DNA of 33,000 bases from Symbiodinium natans (Eukaryota > Sar > Dinophyceae > Suessiales > Symbiodiniaceae): assembly GCA_905221605.1 (NCBI GenBank), contig CAJNDS010001369.1, forward strand, positions 312,001-345,000. Reading direction: 5' to 3'. Of this stretch, positions 16,743 through 27,839 are shown piece after piece. Positions within the stretch are counted from its first letter, which is position 1; each line of letters starts with the position of its first letter. The notes beneath the pieces are model-generated. The model made no database searches, had not been told where the DNA came from, and was given only the letters and a program-made list of their open reading frames with translations. The position numbers were made by a program, and so were the translations under genes.

Positions 16743-17051
16743 GCATGCGCTGCCAGGTGCGGACAGTGCAACGTTCCTGATTTGCCAGCAGGTCTGAAGT
16801 ATGTATCTTGGTCCGGAAGGGATTGCAAGAGGTTCTTCAAGCTGTACCGTAGATGGTACTGTACGCATCCTGAGAAGCTTTGTGGAAAGGAAGACATCTC
16901 TGCCGGCGACCTCCACACCGTGCTTCTGCGTAGCGATGGCAGGGTCCTTGCTTTTGGCGACGACCACTGGGGACAGTGTCAAGTTCCTGAGCTCGAGGCA
17001 ACGCAAGTTTCCGGCTCATTTCGTCGGATAAGCTTGGCTTGCCTTGGCTAG
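16743..17051 (+). CDS. RCC1-like repeats, exon-like piece 6 (C-terminal)
   Basis: Starts with the end of a blade (CGQCNVPDLPAGLKYVSW), then a diverged segment, then a full blade (DISAGDLHTVLLRSDGRVLA, FGDDHWGQCQVPELEATQV), and stops at 17049-17051. It overlaps the general path of piece 5 in another frame, so an intron or frameshift lies between them. RCC1-like repeat proteins are abundant in dinoflagellates; partner and role cannot be told from sequence. Confidence 0.6.
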   Translation, partial: ACAARCGQCNVPDLPAGLKYVSWSGRDCKRFFKLYRRWYCTHPEKLCGKEDISAGDLHTVLLRSDGRVLAFGDDHWGQCQVPELEATQVSGSFRRISLACLG

Positions 17052-19023
17052 CACAATAATGCGCAGTAATGACCGAACTTGACCCCTGAGGCAGGTGAGG
17101 TCTATGTTCCGAGCTGGCCTGGCGATCACGTACCCATCGTGGTCCAGCTTGTGGCTGGCTTGAACAGACTTGGAAGTGTTGCGGTGCCCACAAATTCCCC
17201 TGGATTCCGTCTTTGGTTCGGAACTTCTCAGGCCCCCAACGTTGCACTGTGTAAACGCACTGCTTCGTGTATTGTGTGCGATGCGCTGAGGTACCTAGCG
17301 ACTCAGACTGTAAACATTGGCAGTGCTTCAGCCTGGCCGGCCGTGCTGTGCTGAGTGGCCTGGCTTCAAGTGCACCCTTTGGCGGACTTGCTGAACGGCG
17401 GTCAAATAGCGAGTAAATTCAAAAGGGTTGCAGTGGGCTTCCAACCGCCTGCAAGGCTTTGCGCTGTCCGAATTCTGCTTGGAGGCTCTGTGTGGCTGAC
17501 CAGTGGCTGACCGGTACAAGTGTTCGTACTGTCACGTGCTTGAATCTGTGCATCTGAAGGAGTTTTGGACGCGTTTGACTCAACAGCTTCATGCCCCGAA
17601 GCGGAAGCTCCAGGCATTTTTGACACACGTCCTCCATCCTGGCATGGATTGCCATGGCCGCTGCATGTTTCTGGCAGGTGGTTTTACCGAATGGCGAGTT
17701 CCTCTGTGACAGCAAGCTCTGCAGCCTTTCTTCTTACCGGGTTCTAGGCGCGTGACTGAGACTTGGACTACTTCAAGCTTTGCAAACCTGCAGCACTCAC
17801 ATGGACTGTCAAGACGCCTAAGGATCCATATTCCTGAAGGTCGAGGGCTTGCAAGAGCAGAGTGAAAGTTTCATGTTCCGTGAGGTCGGGTGTTTTGGGA
17901 AGGCCGACATGCGTTTCGGTTTTCGGTTGGATCCCAAAGCACCGTGAACTCTTTTTGTGGTGTTCTCAGACTGAACGTGGCTGAGCAAGCTTTCTCATAG
18001 TCTCTCTCATCAAAGTTTAGCAGGAGAGTGACTTGCTACTGTCCACGGCCAGTTCGGATCTGGGCTTTACAGGCCTTCAATGCCCGAGAGGCAAAGAGGT
18101 TCCTCTCATTGCAGCCTCAGGTTTCAAAAGCACGAACGGCAGGTATACATCGCCATAAACATATTCTCTCGCCACCCCAGAAGCCTTGCTGATCTTGCTG
18201 ATTCATCACAGGCATGTTCTCGGAGATGGGGCTGCAGAACTGTTCTTTCTTTCAAGGCAACCAAACTTCAGAAGCGTTCTGCTACACGTGTGCTTGGGCA
18301 GGCACTATAGTCACCATGACCGACTTCACTACATGTGTCTTGCAGAATGGAAGCTAGAAGCCCTTCACACGCTTGGTTACTGATGCAACTGAAGCACGTG
18401 CGTGCTTGACAGTGTTCCCAATTTGAGCTGGCCAGAAGAGTGACGAAGCCTTTTGACACGCGAGAATTGTTCTGCATCATAGTTTTCCCCTGACTCTTCA
18501 AGCGCCTGCTTGGACAAGACAGACGGGAATGCTGTGCAGACAGCAGACCCATTGTCCTCTCATCGCATAGAGAGGGAGACACATCGATTTCTGAGCTGTG
18601 GTACTTGCAATGCACATCTGAACTAGGCTCGTGATATCTATCCTCACGCCCCGCTGATGCTTCTCAAGTGAGTCAAGTGGCTCCTTGTAGGACTGAAGCT
18701 GGCCCAGTCTGCTGGGCCATCATAAGTTCCCTTGCGTGCTGCAGTTGGCAGTGCGTCTCGACCTCCAATGCAGGCAGTTTATCTGTTCTGAAAAGCTCAT
18801 CCAAGCAGGAAGACTCAACATGTGGCCATGTAGCGCAAAGCTCAGCACCTCGGCAGCCCACACTGTTCATGTGCTTAGATCGTGTTCGCCAAGATAGGCT
18901 TGAGGCTTGGACGATGCATCAGGGCCTCCTTCATGCCGGACATGGCATGCGATGTAGATGTGTCCAGTGTATTCTTTACCCGCTACCCTTCACCAATTCG
19001 ATTTGAAGGGCTGCTGAACAACC
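17052..19023. other. No recognisable gene
   Basis: Only short frames without recognisable domains. After the last RCC1-like piece I find no further HTVLLRSDG core on the plus strand. Confidence 0.5.
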
Positions 19024-19383
19024 ATGCTACTGGCAGAGCCTGGGAGCAGTTGCTCGCTCTGTGTATTTCTATGTACAGCAGTAGTGCGCAAAGTGCGCGA
19101 GGTTCCACGTACGAAGTTCCATAAGGACACCTCCAAGAGTCTGCGGAAGCGCCTCATGGCCAATCCACACATCAGTGAATCAGGAGCCAGCAACAGCATA
19201 GAAGCTTTGTTGGTTAGTTTGGGTTGGGTCCGGAGGTGCCAGAACTTTCCGCCAGGGGTTTGTGCCCCACTCTTGGAAATCTACGACAGGATGGCCCTGT
19301 TTGTGTCCCGAAACCCTTGCCGAGGGACGCGCGGGTCCTGGGCTGTTTGTCTGACAAGTTTCCGCCCAAGCTGCGCACCATGA
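19024..19383 (+). CDS. Possible exon, unrecognised protein
   Basis: A 119-codon frame whose middle looks protein-like: VREVPRTKFHKDTSKSLRKR, then SIEALLVSLGWVRRCQNFPP, then GVCAPLLEIYDR. The PPGV.APL.EI string recalls by eye the LPxGVALPLxEA segment of the large anaphase-promoting complex subunit APC1, but the match is short and I do not assign it. TACAG at about 19073-19077 could be a splice acceptor. Confidence 0.2.
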   Translation: MLLAEPGSSCSLCVFLCTAVVRKVREVPRTKFHKDTSKSLRKRLMANPHISESGASNSIEALLVSLGWVRRCQNFPPGVCAPLLEIYDRMALFVSRNPCRGTRGSWAVCLTSFRPSCAP

Positions 19384-19959
19384 CAAGCCCACGGCATTGG
19401 AGCGTCCAAAAACACCCAAAGGCCTCATGCTATGTTGTGCACTGTGCTGCAAGACCCTCCTGGCTCACTGACCTATTTCAAGTGTGTCTTTGATGATTAC
19501 GGGTGGAAGCGATCCAGCATGAAGTGATAGACCCCGGAGTAAGAATAGCCCGCATAGTAGCCGCAGAGAGTAGCCCGCATCCTTCCTTGTTGGTGGAGCA
19601 TCGTGAAGCAATACTCTGCAGCATCGCAGCATTTCATAGTGTTTTGGCATGGCATTGGCATTGCACTAGTGACGCATTCTTTACGGGAGCCTTGGATTTG
19701 GGTAGGACTCTCTCCATTCTTTCCTGTTGTTGTGGTTGACTTGGGCAGGGTTGGAAAACATGACCCAGGATTTTCCAGGCCTTCTCCAGGGCCTCATTTT
19801 GCTTGCAGTTTATGGCTCACAGGATTCCAATCAGAAAGAGTCAGAATGAACAGAAGACTGACAACTGCTTGTGACCAGCACACTCCTTACTCAGCGCCCC
19901 TGGCAGCAGCAACGACACGTGTAAGCTCCCAAACTTGAATGGATCCGCTGTGATTCGGT

Positions 19960-20721
19960 ATGCGAGGCCGAGACCGGAGCCGAAGCCCCAACTCTCTCAG
20001 CGAAAGTGCCCGCACACGATGGATTTCGAAGATGCTTGCGAGCTTCGGACGCTATCAGACCAACCGGCCCCGTGGGCTACGCGTAAGCGGCGGCTCGTTT
20101 TCGCTGACGGACCTCATGGAGACTTGGGGTCATCGTGAAGGCGTGTCGCGGCAGGAAGTTCTTCATGCGGTGAGGGTCCACATGTTTCACGAAGATGGGA
20201 TGCAGCTGCGATTCGAGGTCCAGCAGGAGCGTGGAGACACCATTCTCCACGTCATGCCGAAGAGGGGGCAGTTCTCGGGGTTTAGCAGATCTGAGAGGTC
20301 GGGCTCGGGCAGGTCCAGCAAGGACCCGTCGCCGCGGAATCCAACTGAACCAAGCAAAGGCGCAAGTGAAAAGGGCGCCTCTGCGAGCTCCACCGAAGCC
20401 TATGTCGTGCGCCCCATTCCCAAGAAGGCGCCCTTACCTCCCCCCCCGTCCTTCTCACCCAAAGAGACGCCAGGAGCGACTCCAAGAGAGGCCCATGGGC
20501 CACTGAAGGCCCTGAAGGCCCCGAAGCTGGAGGTGAAGGCCGAGCAAAGCGAAGAGCCAGACTTCGAAGACGAGCCATCCCCTCCAGATCCACCGCCCGG
20601 GGAGCATTGGGAGGAGTACGAGGATGCCGGCACTCCCTGGTTCTACTACTTTGGACCCAAAGGCCATTGGTGCTGTCAAGGGCCTGGCAAGCCGGTGCTG
20701 CCATATGACACGACACAGTGA
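19960..20721 (+). CDS. Hypothetical protein, KptA-N-lobe-like segment and WW-like C-terminus (253 aa)
   Basis: A convincing single-exon gene. ATG at 19960 follows an in-frame TGA at 19951-19953, fixing the start, and TGA at 20719 region ends it. The N-terminus is Arg/Ser-rich (GRDRSRSPNS), as in splicing-related proteins. Residues about 21-107 have the layout of the N-terminal lobe of KptA/Tpt1 RNA 2'-phosphotransferase (ISKMLASFGRY, then SLTDLM, then VSRQEVLHAVRVH, then RFEV and TILHV), but the NAD-binding C-lobe is absent, so no enzymatic role is claimed. A disordered Pro/Ser/Glu-rich middle (108-214) follows. The C-terminus has an aromatic WW-like stretch (HWEEYEDAGTPWFYYFGPKG). Likely a nuclear or RNA-related adaptor by inference. 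The KptA resemblance is weak and by eye only. Confidence 0.75.
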   Translation: MRGRDRSRSPNSLSESARTRWISKMLASFGRYQTNRPRGLRVSGGSFSLTDLMETWGHREGVSRQEVLHAVRVHMFHEDGMQLRFEVQQERGDTILHVMPKRGQFSGFSRSERSGSGRSSKDPSPRNPTEPSKGASEKGASASSTEAYVVRPIPKKAPLPPPPSFSPKETPGATPREAHGPLKALKAPKLEVKAEQSEEPDFEDEPSPPDPPPGEHWEEYEDAGTPWFYYFGPKGHWCCQGPGKPVLPYDTTQ

Positions 20722-20780
20722 GGTCTCGACAACGTTCCCCCTGAGATTTTACATGGGACGCTCAGAGGCCCTCTCATGTC

Positions 20781-20800
20781 TGATACCGTCTGATACCGTC
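20781..20800 (+). repeat. TGATACCGTC tandem pair
   Basis: Two perfect 10-bp units followed by a diverged third (TGATCATGTC), lying 60 bp downstream of the gene ending at 20721. Confidence 0.8.
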
Positions 20801-21295
20801 TGATCATGTCTCACCGACTTAGTGTGGCGATCTCGGGAGGGACATGGAAGCCCGCTGAAGGCCTTGATGAGCGGTGAATCTGGTGCGCGTTGATACTCTG
20901 CGCAGAGCATGCCACTGCAGCATCTTCTGTAGACTCAGAACTCTGAGCTGATTGTATGTAGAATGGAGACTGGTCATGGCTTAGGCTCCGGCACCGCGAT
21001 CTCATCGGTTCGAGGTAGGGGCCCTGCGGCAGAGCGAAATCACCAGTTCTTGGTCCTTGTTCGTGTGTTCTCAGATCCCAGGCTTCGGATGGGCGCCTGC
21101 CTGGATGCTCGACTCGAGCTGGTGCCGGCGTCAGATGGTTCATGAGGTTCCCCGAGATTCCCCTCCCCAATGATGCGGTGCTTGGGAAACTTAAGGTTGC
21201 AAGATCCGTTTGCCTCACCCTTGGTGTGAAGATGGATGGCCAGCCCGCTTCAAGGCTCAGCCTTTAGAGGGCCTTAGAGGGCCCCTTACGGGATG

Positions 21296-21328
21296 GAGAG
21301 CCGGAGAGCCGGAGAGCCGGAGAGAGCG
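21296..21328 (+). repeat. GGAGAGCC tandem units
   Basis: About four 8-bp units in a row, in non-coding context. Confidence 0.8.
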
Positions 21329-23805
21329 CCTTGGACTTTCAGGGCAGCCACAAAGCTCGTGCTCCGCACGCTACGACTGGCTCGCGCTTTTGGCTTGAGG
21401 CCTTGGTTCTTTGATTCGAGCGTCTGTCGAAGCACTGCTCTTGCAGGTATCCCCGGGGACTGCCACGCAAGCAGGTGTGCCTCTGTCTTTGCGTGTGCGG
21501 ATCTTTGCCGGCTCTTGGCATGTGGGGATCGCTGCGTCCAGGATGAACCCGTGGTGTACATCAACTGGACGTCGAAGGGCACACAACACGAAGAGGCGAC
21601 GGCATCCGCAATCTTTTACATGGCAGAATGGAGAAGCTGATGCAGAGGCATTCACATACTCACAACCTCTTTTCAAGCGCTATGGTTGCCGAGGTGCTTG
21701 CTCAGTGTGTAGATGCGGGCCCGCGTCCGACGAGGCTGTGCTAGAGACTTAGTTCCACAAACAGCGCTTGCACTTCGGGATTGTGCCGCGAGCGCGTGTG
21801 TGGGAGTTCATGCATTTCCTTTCACGAACGATGACCCTGTCGCTGCTATAGGCCCACAAGCATCAAGAGGTGTCCCGAACACCTCAAACAGCATGTTTTT
21901 CCTTCACGGCGAGTGCGAAATCGCGCTCGAAAGTCTCGTTGTGGTCCGCATGCTCACTGGGCCCTGGAGTGCTCTCTCGAAATCTCTCGCAATCTCTTGA
22001 AGTGGACTACTTTTAGTAAGTTATCCTTGGAGATTCTTGAGTGCCTTTTCTTTTGGTACCTGTTTATGGGTTTCTTCTTGGAGTGCTGTTTTGTGGCATG
22101 CCCTCGGCGACATAGGCTGTTGAAGTGGTAAGAACACTGAAGACTGTTGAAGGGACTATGGCACAATACCTTCTCGTTTGGGAGTTTGGGAGAAAGCGCA
22201 CTTGTCTTGAGTTGTTTTGAGATTCCCGGCTTGAAGATCCTAGGCAGTCGGAGGAGCTGGCTAATCCAAGCGTGTCGCGCTCTCACGCAGACAGGGCAAC
22301 AGGCAAAAGATTGAATCGAAAGATCTTATGCTTGCTGAGGCGTCTCGATTTTGTCACTGCTGTCGTGTCAGGAGGTGCAAGCCTCTCTGTGCAGCTGCCA
22401 AGCAAGCACCAACAGTATGTTAGGGCATCTAGGTTTCCTGGCAGGTACTCTGTTTCCCCGGAGGTGCCACTCAGGCCGCCTGGATCTGAGTGGAGCGCAT
22501 CATGCGCATCATGCGGGTTGTGCGCGTTGTGCGCATTGCGGATTCCTTGCAATGTTCATGCACTTGGTGGCTGGTTCGGCCTGCAGGTCTTGAAGTGGAG
22601 GGACTTCATTGTGGACTCTGTTCACGCAGCTGTTGAGGTCGCGAGAGGAGGGCAGAGAGTGCAGTAAAAGCTGAGTGCTCCAGTGCTTCCCGAGGCAGCA
22701 TTGCTCTCCGCGTTGCATCGGCTTCCCTTTGGCGCGGGCATCATCAAGGAAGCCATGCTCTTGGAATCACCCGGGATTTCACCGGAGCACAGATAATTTT
22801 GAAAACCGCTTCAGCGTGCCATGCTGTGCCTGTGGGCCATGGAGTGAGGAACTGCCCCTTTACATGGAGACCCTTCTCGAGCCGGGGTCTCACAATGCAG
22901 CAATGACTCAACGGCTCAGGAGTCATGGAAAAGCGGTTGTGGAATGTTTACGACGCCACTTTCGGAAATGAACCCTCTGTGCTACTGTACCCCCACATCC
23001 CCCCTTATAATGCGCTTCACACAGAGGTTTTATGAGGAGCTGATGGCACTTGGCGATGCGGACGAAGGCATTCTTCGGAGAGCGCTAACCCCTGTATGCC
23101 CGTGTCACACGGAGCACTGAGCACTGCAGTTGCATGTCCAGGCAGTGACTTGGAAGTGGTGCGCTGCCGCAGTTGGCGAATCAAGTTTAAGCTCTCTTCC
23201 CCATGACAGCGGAGGGCGTCTAGATTCTAGAGAGGTACTCCAGAGAAAATACGACTAGGTAGCATCGGTAGCATGTCCTTTCTTCCTTCCTTCTTCTCTT
23301 GTCTTGTCTCCCTTCTTGTCCTCTCTGGAAAACCGGATCGTGTGATGTCCCCCACTTCTGGTCTTGCGCTTGTCTCCTTGCTTTGTCTCCCGTTGTGTCG
23401 AATGTTTGTTGATTCGGGCGGGGCATGGCGGGGCTGTGCAAGTTTCCTCCGTGATGGTGGCAGGATGCCAGAAGCCGTCAGCCACGTCACCAGGCGTGGT
23501 TGACCTTCATGCATGCTTATCAAGGCGGAAGTTTGTGCTCACCTGCTTTGAGGCCACGAATGACAGGAAGGATTCAAGGCAGCGTCAGGGAGAGGCTGCT
23601 GAAGCCGAGAAGGCATAGGGCCTTGGCAGAGCTTCGAGAGCAATGGCGAGGCACTCCCCAAGACCCAAGCAACATTGCAACACACCTTGACAGCTGGTTT
23701 TTGGTCTGTCATATGGGACAGCATCAGCTGTGAAGATAGACATGAAGATCTTGGACCGGCATTGGTGCAGATGATGGTTGGGCCGAGGGAGCCAAACGAG
23801 CCTCA

Positions 23806-24141
23806 ATGGAGCCTCTAAGGAGCCTCACAGGAGCCTCAAAGGAGGCAAAGGAGGAGCCAAAGGAGGAGCCAAAGGAGGAGCCAAAGGAGGAGCCAAAGGA
23901 GGAGCCAAAGGAGGAGCCAAAGGAGGAGCCAAAGGATAGAAGGGCAGAAGGAGCCCAACTGTTGAGCCAAAGGACCAAAGCCATGCTCCGAGTGCGAAGC
24001 ATGCAATGCATGTGCATTGCGTGTGCCGCGGTTGCAAATCCCAGCCTTCCCAGGTCAGCTGCTCTTTGGTGCGCCTTTCCGGGCCCCAAACGTCATGGCC
24101 GGCCAGATTGTGTTGACTCACCTAGCTGTCGAGAAAAATAG
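23806..24141 (+). CDS. Weak ORF with KEEP repeat
   Basis: The 111-codon frame owes its openness mainly to a 12-bp repeat that encodes Lys-Glu-Glu-Pro seven times (about residues 16-43). The flanking residues show no motif. Every frame through such a repeat tends to be open, including the reverse strand, so coding is doubtful. It may be an exon of an unrecognised gene. Confidence 0.2.
   Translation: MEPLRSLTGASKEAKEEPKEEPKEEPKEEPKEEPKEEPKEEPKDRRAEGAQLLSQRTKAMLRVRSMQCMCIACAAVANPSLPRSAALWCAFPGPKRHGRPDCVDSPSCREK
23851..23934 (+). repeat. Seven perfect 12-bp units GAGGAGCCAAAG
   Basis: Seven identical units, 84 bp, without substitutions, which implies recent expansion. Similar GGAGCC words precede it (23806-23850), suggesting the seed sequence. 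Confidence 0.9.
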
Positions 24142-24740
24142 CCCCACGGGGAGGGCCAAACAAACGAAGGTTGGGAAAATGACCGCAGTCATGCGCTGCC
24201 CTTCATCGCATCAGCCCCGCATCAGCACCTAGCGGCCCCAGCGCAGGCGACACCGGCGACATTCCGAAGCGACCGGCTGGCCTGGCCGGCCGCCTCCCAG
24301 GCAACAGGGATCAACAGGGGAGGAATCCGGAAGCGAAGCGATGATACCGCTTGCAGTGCTCGAGGAGTCCCGGCCTGGGCATGGATGTCATTGATGTGCA
24401 CCAAGGCAAGTGGCGGCAAGTGGATTCAAGTGGGTTCTTGTTGCTTGCGCTCAGCTTCACGACCTTGTTGGTTCACAGTTGTTCACACTAGGTAGCATCC
24501 TTAAGCCTCAGAAGCCTCCGTCTCTGAAGCCGCAGGACTGGACGATAGTGGACTCACGGAGCTCGAGGCGACTCTAGTTGCAAACGCTTGCGCGCCGCCT
24601 CGGCAGCCGGGCTGGAATGTCAACATGGTGCAGCGTACACAGGGAGGTTTCTCGGGAGGTTCAGGGGCCGTGGGTAGTTTGAGGGGCCAGGTCCCAGGAC
24701 GGTTCCAAGAAATAGCAAGGGGTCCCACAAAGTTCCAGAA

Positions 24741-24781
24741 GGGGGGGATCCAAGGGGGGGGAGGGTTGGGGAGGGGGGGGG
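24741..24781 (+). repeat. G-rich run with potential quadruplex tracts
   Basis: Five runs of at least three G within 41 bases, separated by short spacers (ATCCAA, A, TT, A). The pattern meets the usual quadruplex rule on the plus strand. Confidence 0.75.
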
Positions 24782-25433
24782 AGAACCTGGTCTGCTCGTT
24801 CTCGACGCCTCTCGGCTGAAGCCGAGGCGAATCTAACCTAATCGAGTCGAAGCGAAGACAGTCGAAGATAATCGAAGACGCGAAGTTATGGATCAAATTC
24901 CTCTCCGTCAGATGCTGCAGTCGCAGCTGGCGAAGCGCATCTCAGCCGTTGTTGAGGTGATCTGCAGCTCGCTTCCAGTGCGCGCTTTCAGTGCTCATGC
25001 AGCGGGTTTCTCGCGTCAGGACACAGGTCCCGTGAATGGCAAAGCCGAGCTGAATGCCGTTTTGGCTGCAGATTCGCCAACCCTGACTGGCCATGCCAGA
25101 GGCTCAGAAGATCTCCGCTGAGAGAGAGCAGAGCTCACTTCTCCAGCGGTCCTAGCATCTCCTGGCCGCCTTGGCCCTCCCCAGGTGAACATCGCCTGGC
25201 CAACTGTGCCCCTAATGGCAGAAGGTGCACCAAGGGTTCGATGCTGTTCGACATTTTGACACAAAAAGCCTCGAACAGTTTGTCTTTGATTGCTCCTGAC
25301 ACTTAGATCTGGCCATTCCCGTTTTGGGTCGACGACGCCGTCCACCCCACCAGCACACAACCCATTGCAAGGCAAACCCTTATCCCAATACCTACATCTG
25401 CCTAGGTTCTACAGCCCAAAACAGCTTACACAA

Positions 25434-25880
25434 TTTTGGGTTAGTTTTAGGGTTGAAGGCCAGAGCCCGCATTCGGCCACGCCCCAAACCGACAAGAACT
25501 AAGGTATGGGCGCAAGAAGTCCCAAAAACTCACCGCGGAAAAGTTTCCCGTGTGTGTTTTTTGGCGCGCATTTTCTGTACGGGCATTTTGTCAGCACACA
25601 TGACATTTTCCGTACGTTTCGTGCCAAACACCAAAAATGTTGACTGTACCCGTTTTCGATGGGGATTAGAGTTTTGGGGTGTTGGGTTTCGGGCTTTGCA
25701 TTGCGCGTTTTTTTGGCTTTAAGGTTTAGGCTTTGCACGGCGTCTGGGCTTTGGGTTCAAAATGCAGGTCTTGGGTTTTGAGTTTTTCGCTGCACCGCTC
25801 ATTGGGTTGACTGTTTAAGGTTTAGGGTTTTTGGGTTTTGCACTGCACGTCTGCTGGGGTGTAGGGATTTGGTTTACAGG
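25434..25880 (+). repeat. Degenerate telomere-like TTTAGGG/TTTGGG block
   Basis: Words such as GGGTTAGTTTTAGGG, AAGGTTTAGG and AAGGTTTAGGGTTTTTGGG recur with interspersed GGGCTTTGCA units. All G-rich strands point the same way. This looks like a degenerated interstitial telomeric repeat, with the plant/alga-type TTTAGGG unit. Confidence 0.5.
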
Positions 25881-27839
25881 CTAGGACTTGGAAATTCACA
25901 ACCGACAGCTGGCGCACGGATACGCTGGTAGCATGGACGTTATTTCTTGGCAGCTTGCAGGGCATGCGTCCAAGTTTAGCCTCCTTGCGTGAGAAGATGA
26001 CATCCAAAGGCAGAAGCCCGTCGACCTGTGCATGCTAAAATTAACTCCCAACCACAAATCTTCCATGCATACACAGATGTGATGCCATATCGGTCGCCAG
26101 AGCAAACTGTTGTCACCAATGTCAGGTGAAGAAGAGAGACTGAAGCTGCAAAGGAGGCCTGACGTGGCACTGGGCTTGCTGGCATAGACGATATCGGTTC
26201 TCCGAAGCACTACATTCACCATGGATGTCTCGAGTTCACTGCTGTTTCAGAAGTGCCCCTCATGCGGACCGCGGCAGGTTGCCTCTGGGCCGAGATGAGG
26301 CCCGGCCAAACAATTGGCTCCAGGAGTTGCAGGCCCGGGGATGCCCGGGGTTTGGGTCTCGCACCTTGGCAGATTCGATTTGGCTCGTTTGGCTCTCTCT
26401 ATATACCCTGTGATTTCGTTGAAGAGGGCACCTGAAAAGCCAGCAAGAGCGCTGCTTGTTCAGGAGGCATTCCCCAGCAGTAGCATCAGTCTTGGCATGA
26501 AATCTTGCTCAAAGCACATGGTGATCGTCAGGTGACCCGCGCCGCATTGCTTCGTTGCTTCGCACATGGCGGTTTCTTTTTGCTTGGAGGCCTCCTGGGC
26601 TGCCGGGGCCGCGGCCGCGCGCGCGGAGCGAACGGAGTGGCCAAAGGAGGAGAGCGTTCTTTTTTCGGAACACGGCGGTTTTCTCGGCTTCGGCTTCTGA
26701 GATTTCAGAGAAGCAAGGTTTTTTCATCTGCCCTAGTATGCTGTAAGGAGGCTGTGGTTCCGGAGCCACCGGAGCCGCCGCCGGAGCCGCCGGAGCCCCC
26801 GAAGCTGCCGAAGCCAGAGGCTGCCGAAACAGGAGTTTGGGAGAGGGACATGTCGAGCACAAAAGCACAAAGATATTTTCCTCTTTAACTTGGCTCTTGG
26901 TATCTCTTGGTGTTCCTTAAGTTTTGCGATGTGGCAGGGCATGACTGAGCCGGTGGCCAGGCCCTCGAAGGATGCAGGTGGGCTTTTAACCGGCTTAGCC
27001 GTGGCTTAATCGGCTTAACCGAAAGGTTCAAGATGGTTCAAAAGTGCTTCAAAAGTGTTTTGTGCTCAGTGGTTGCTTCAGGTCTGCACGGTGGCAGCTG
27101 TGTGCAACAATTAGCAAGATGTGTGTTTGCTTGCCAGGAGCAGGAGCGGTCCCCCTTGTGCTCACTCCAACATACTTTCATTTCAGGCGAGGGGGCTTAC
27201 GTACGAAGTGTGGGGTGGACGCAGTGGCATTGCTTGACCATGGTCGCGCCATGAATCGGCATGCAGGAGCGATACATAAAGCCAGAAAGCCTTGAGTGTC
27301 AAGCGAGTCAAGTGACGGACGAAGCACGTCTCAGCTTGGTTCCTGGTAGCACAAGCTCGTTGCGGTTACAGAGCCAGCACAGCTGTTTGCAAATGCAGAA
27401 TGGCAAAGCGGCGGGCAAAGCCTGTGAGCTTGTCACCGACCCTTCGGCATCTGGTTTCAGGTGAGGTCCGAACTGCGACCACATGGAGCAAGAAAGAACT
27501 CCACTCAACAGGATAAACGTTGTAGAGACATGATGTCAGGTACGGTACTTGGGTAGTAAACCAGTGCTTGTCACTCATGATCAAGAAAGACCAACTGTTG
27601 CCCTAGCACATTGAAGACCTTGTGTTTGGAAGCAGATGCTTTGAAGCCATTGCCAATGCACTCCCGCTTGCCTGTGGCGCGTGTGGAAAACACTTCACTT
27701 CTCATCGTCGTTTCTATTGTCATGGCCTGATGCCAAATCAAGGCACGCAGCAACACAGTGGTGAGCTTTCGCTGCCTGAGTTGCGGCTGACAAGTGGCCT
27801 GCAGTGCCTGGGTGAGTTGCTGAGAGCCTACTAAGAGCA

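Larger units (their letters stand above)
20722..23805. other. Region without recognisable genes
   Basis: No frame here shows a known motif. Small repeats include TGATACCGTC twice (20781-20800), about four GGAGAGCC units (21296-21328) with a doubled CTTAGAGGGC just upstream, and interleaved GCGCATCATGC/GCGTTGTGCGC words near 22496-22535. Some frames may be undetected short exons. Confidence 0.45.
24142..27839. other. Region without recognisable genes
   Basis: No supportable gene. It contains a G-rich run (24741-24781), a patch of TCGAAG-type words (24840-24880), telomere-like motifs (25434-25880), a GC-rich patch (26605-26640), and a GAGCCGCCG-type run (26760-26825) that would encode Pro-Glu-Pro. 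A frame at 24888-25121 starts protein-like and has GTGATC as a possible donor at 24957, but has no recognisable match. Confidence 0.45.

Noticed and set aside
23806-24089. Reverse-strand GSSF repeat frame at the 12-bp repeat
   Set aside because: A multiple-of-three repeat keeps frames open on both strands; no evidence of a gene.
26555-26888. Frames with Pro-Glu-Pro repeats near a GC-rich patch
   Set aside because: They depend on a short GAGCCGCCG-type repeat; the remaining residues show no motif and several overlapping frames are equally open.
27622-27834. Frame with CGACGKHFTSHRRFYCH, similar to a zinc finger
   Set aside because: Spacing fits no standard C2H2 or CCHC pattern and the flanks look non-coding; probably chance.
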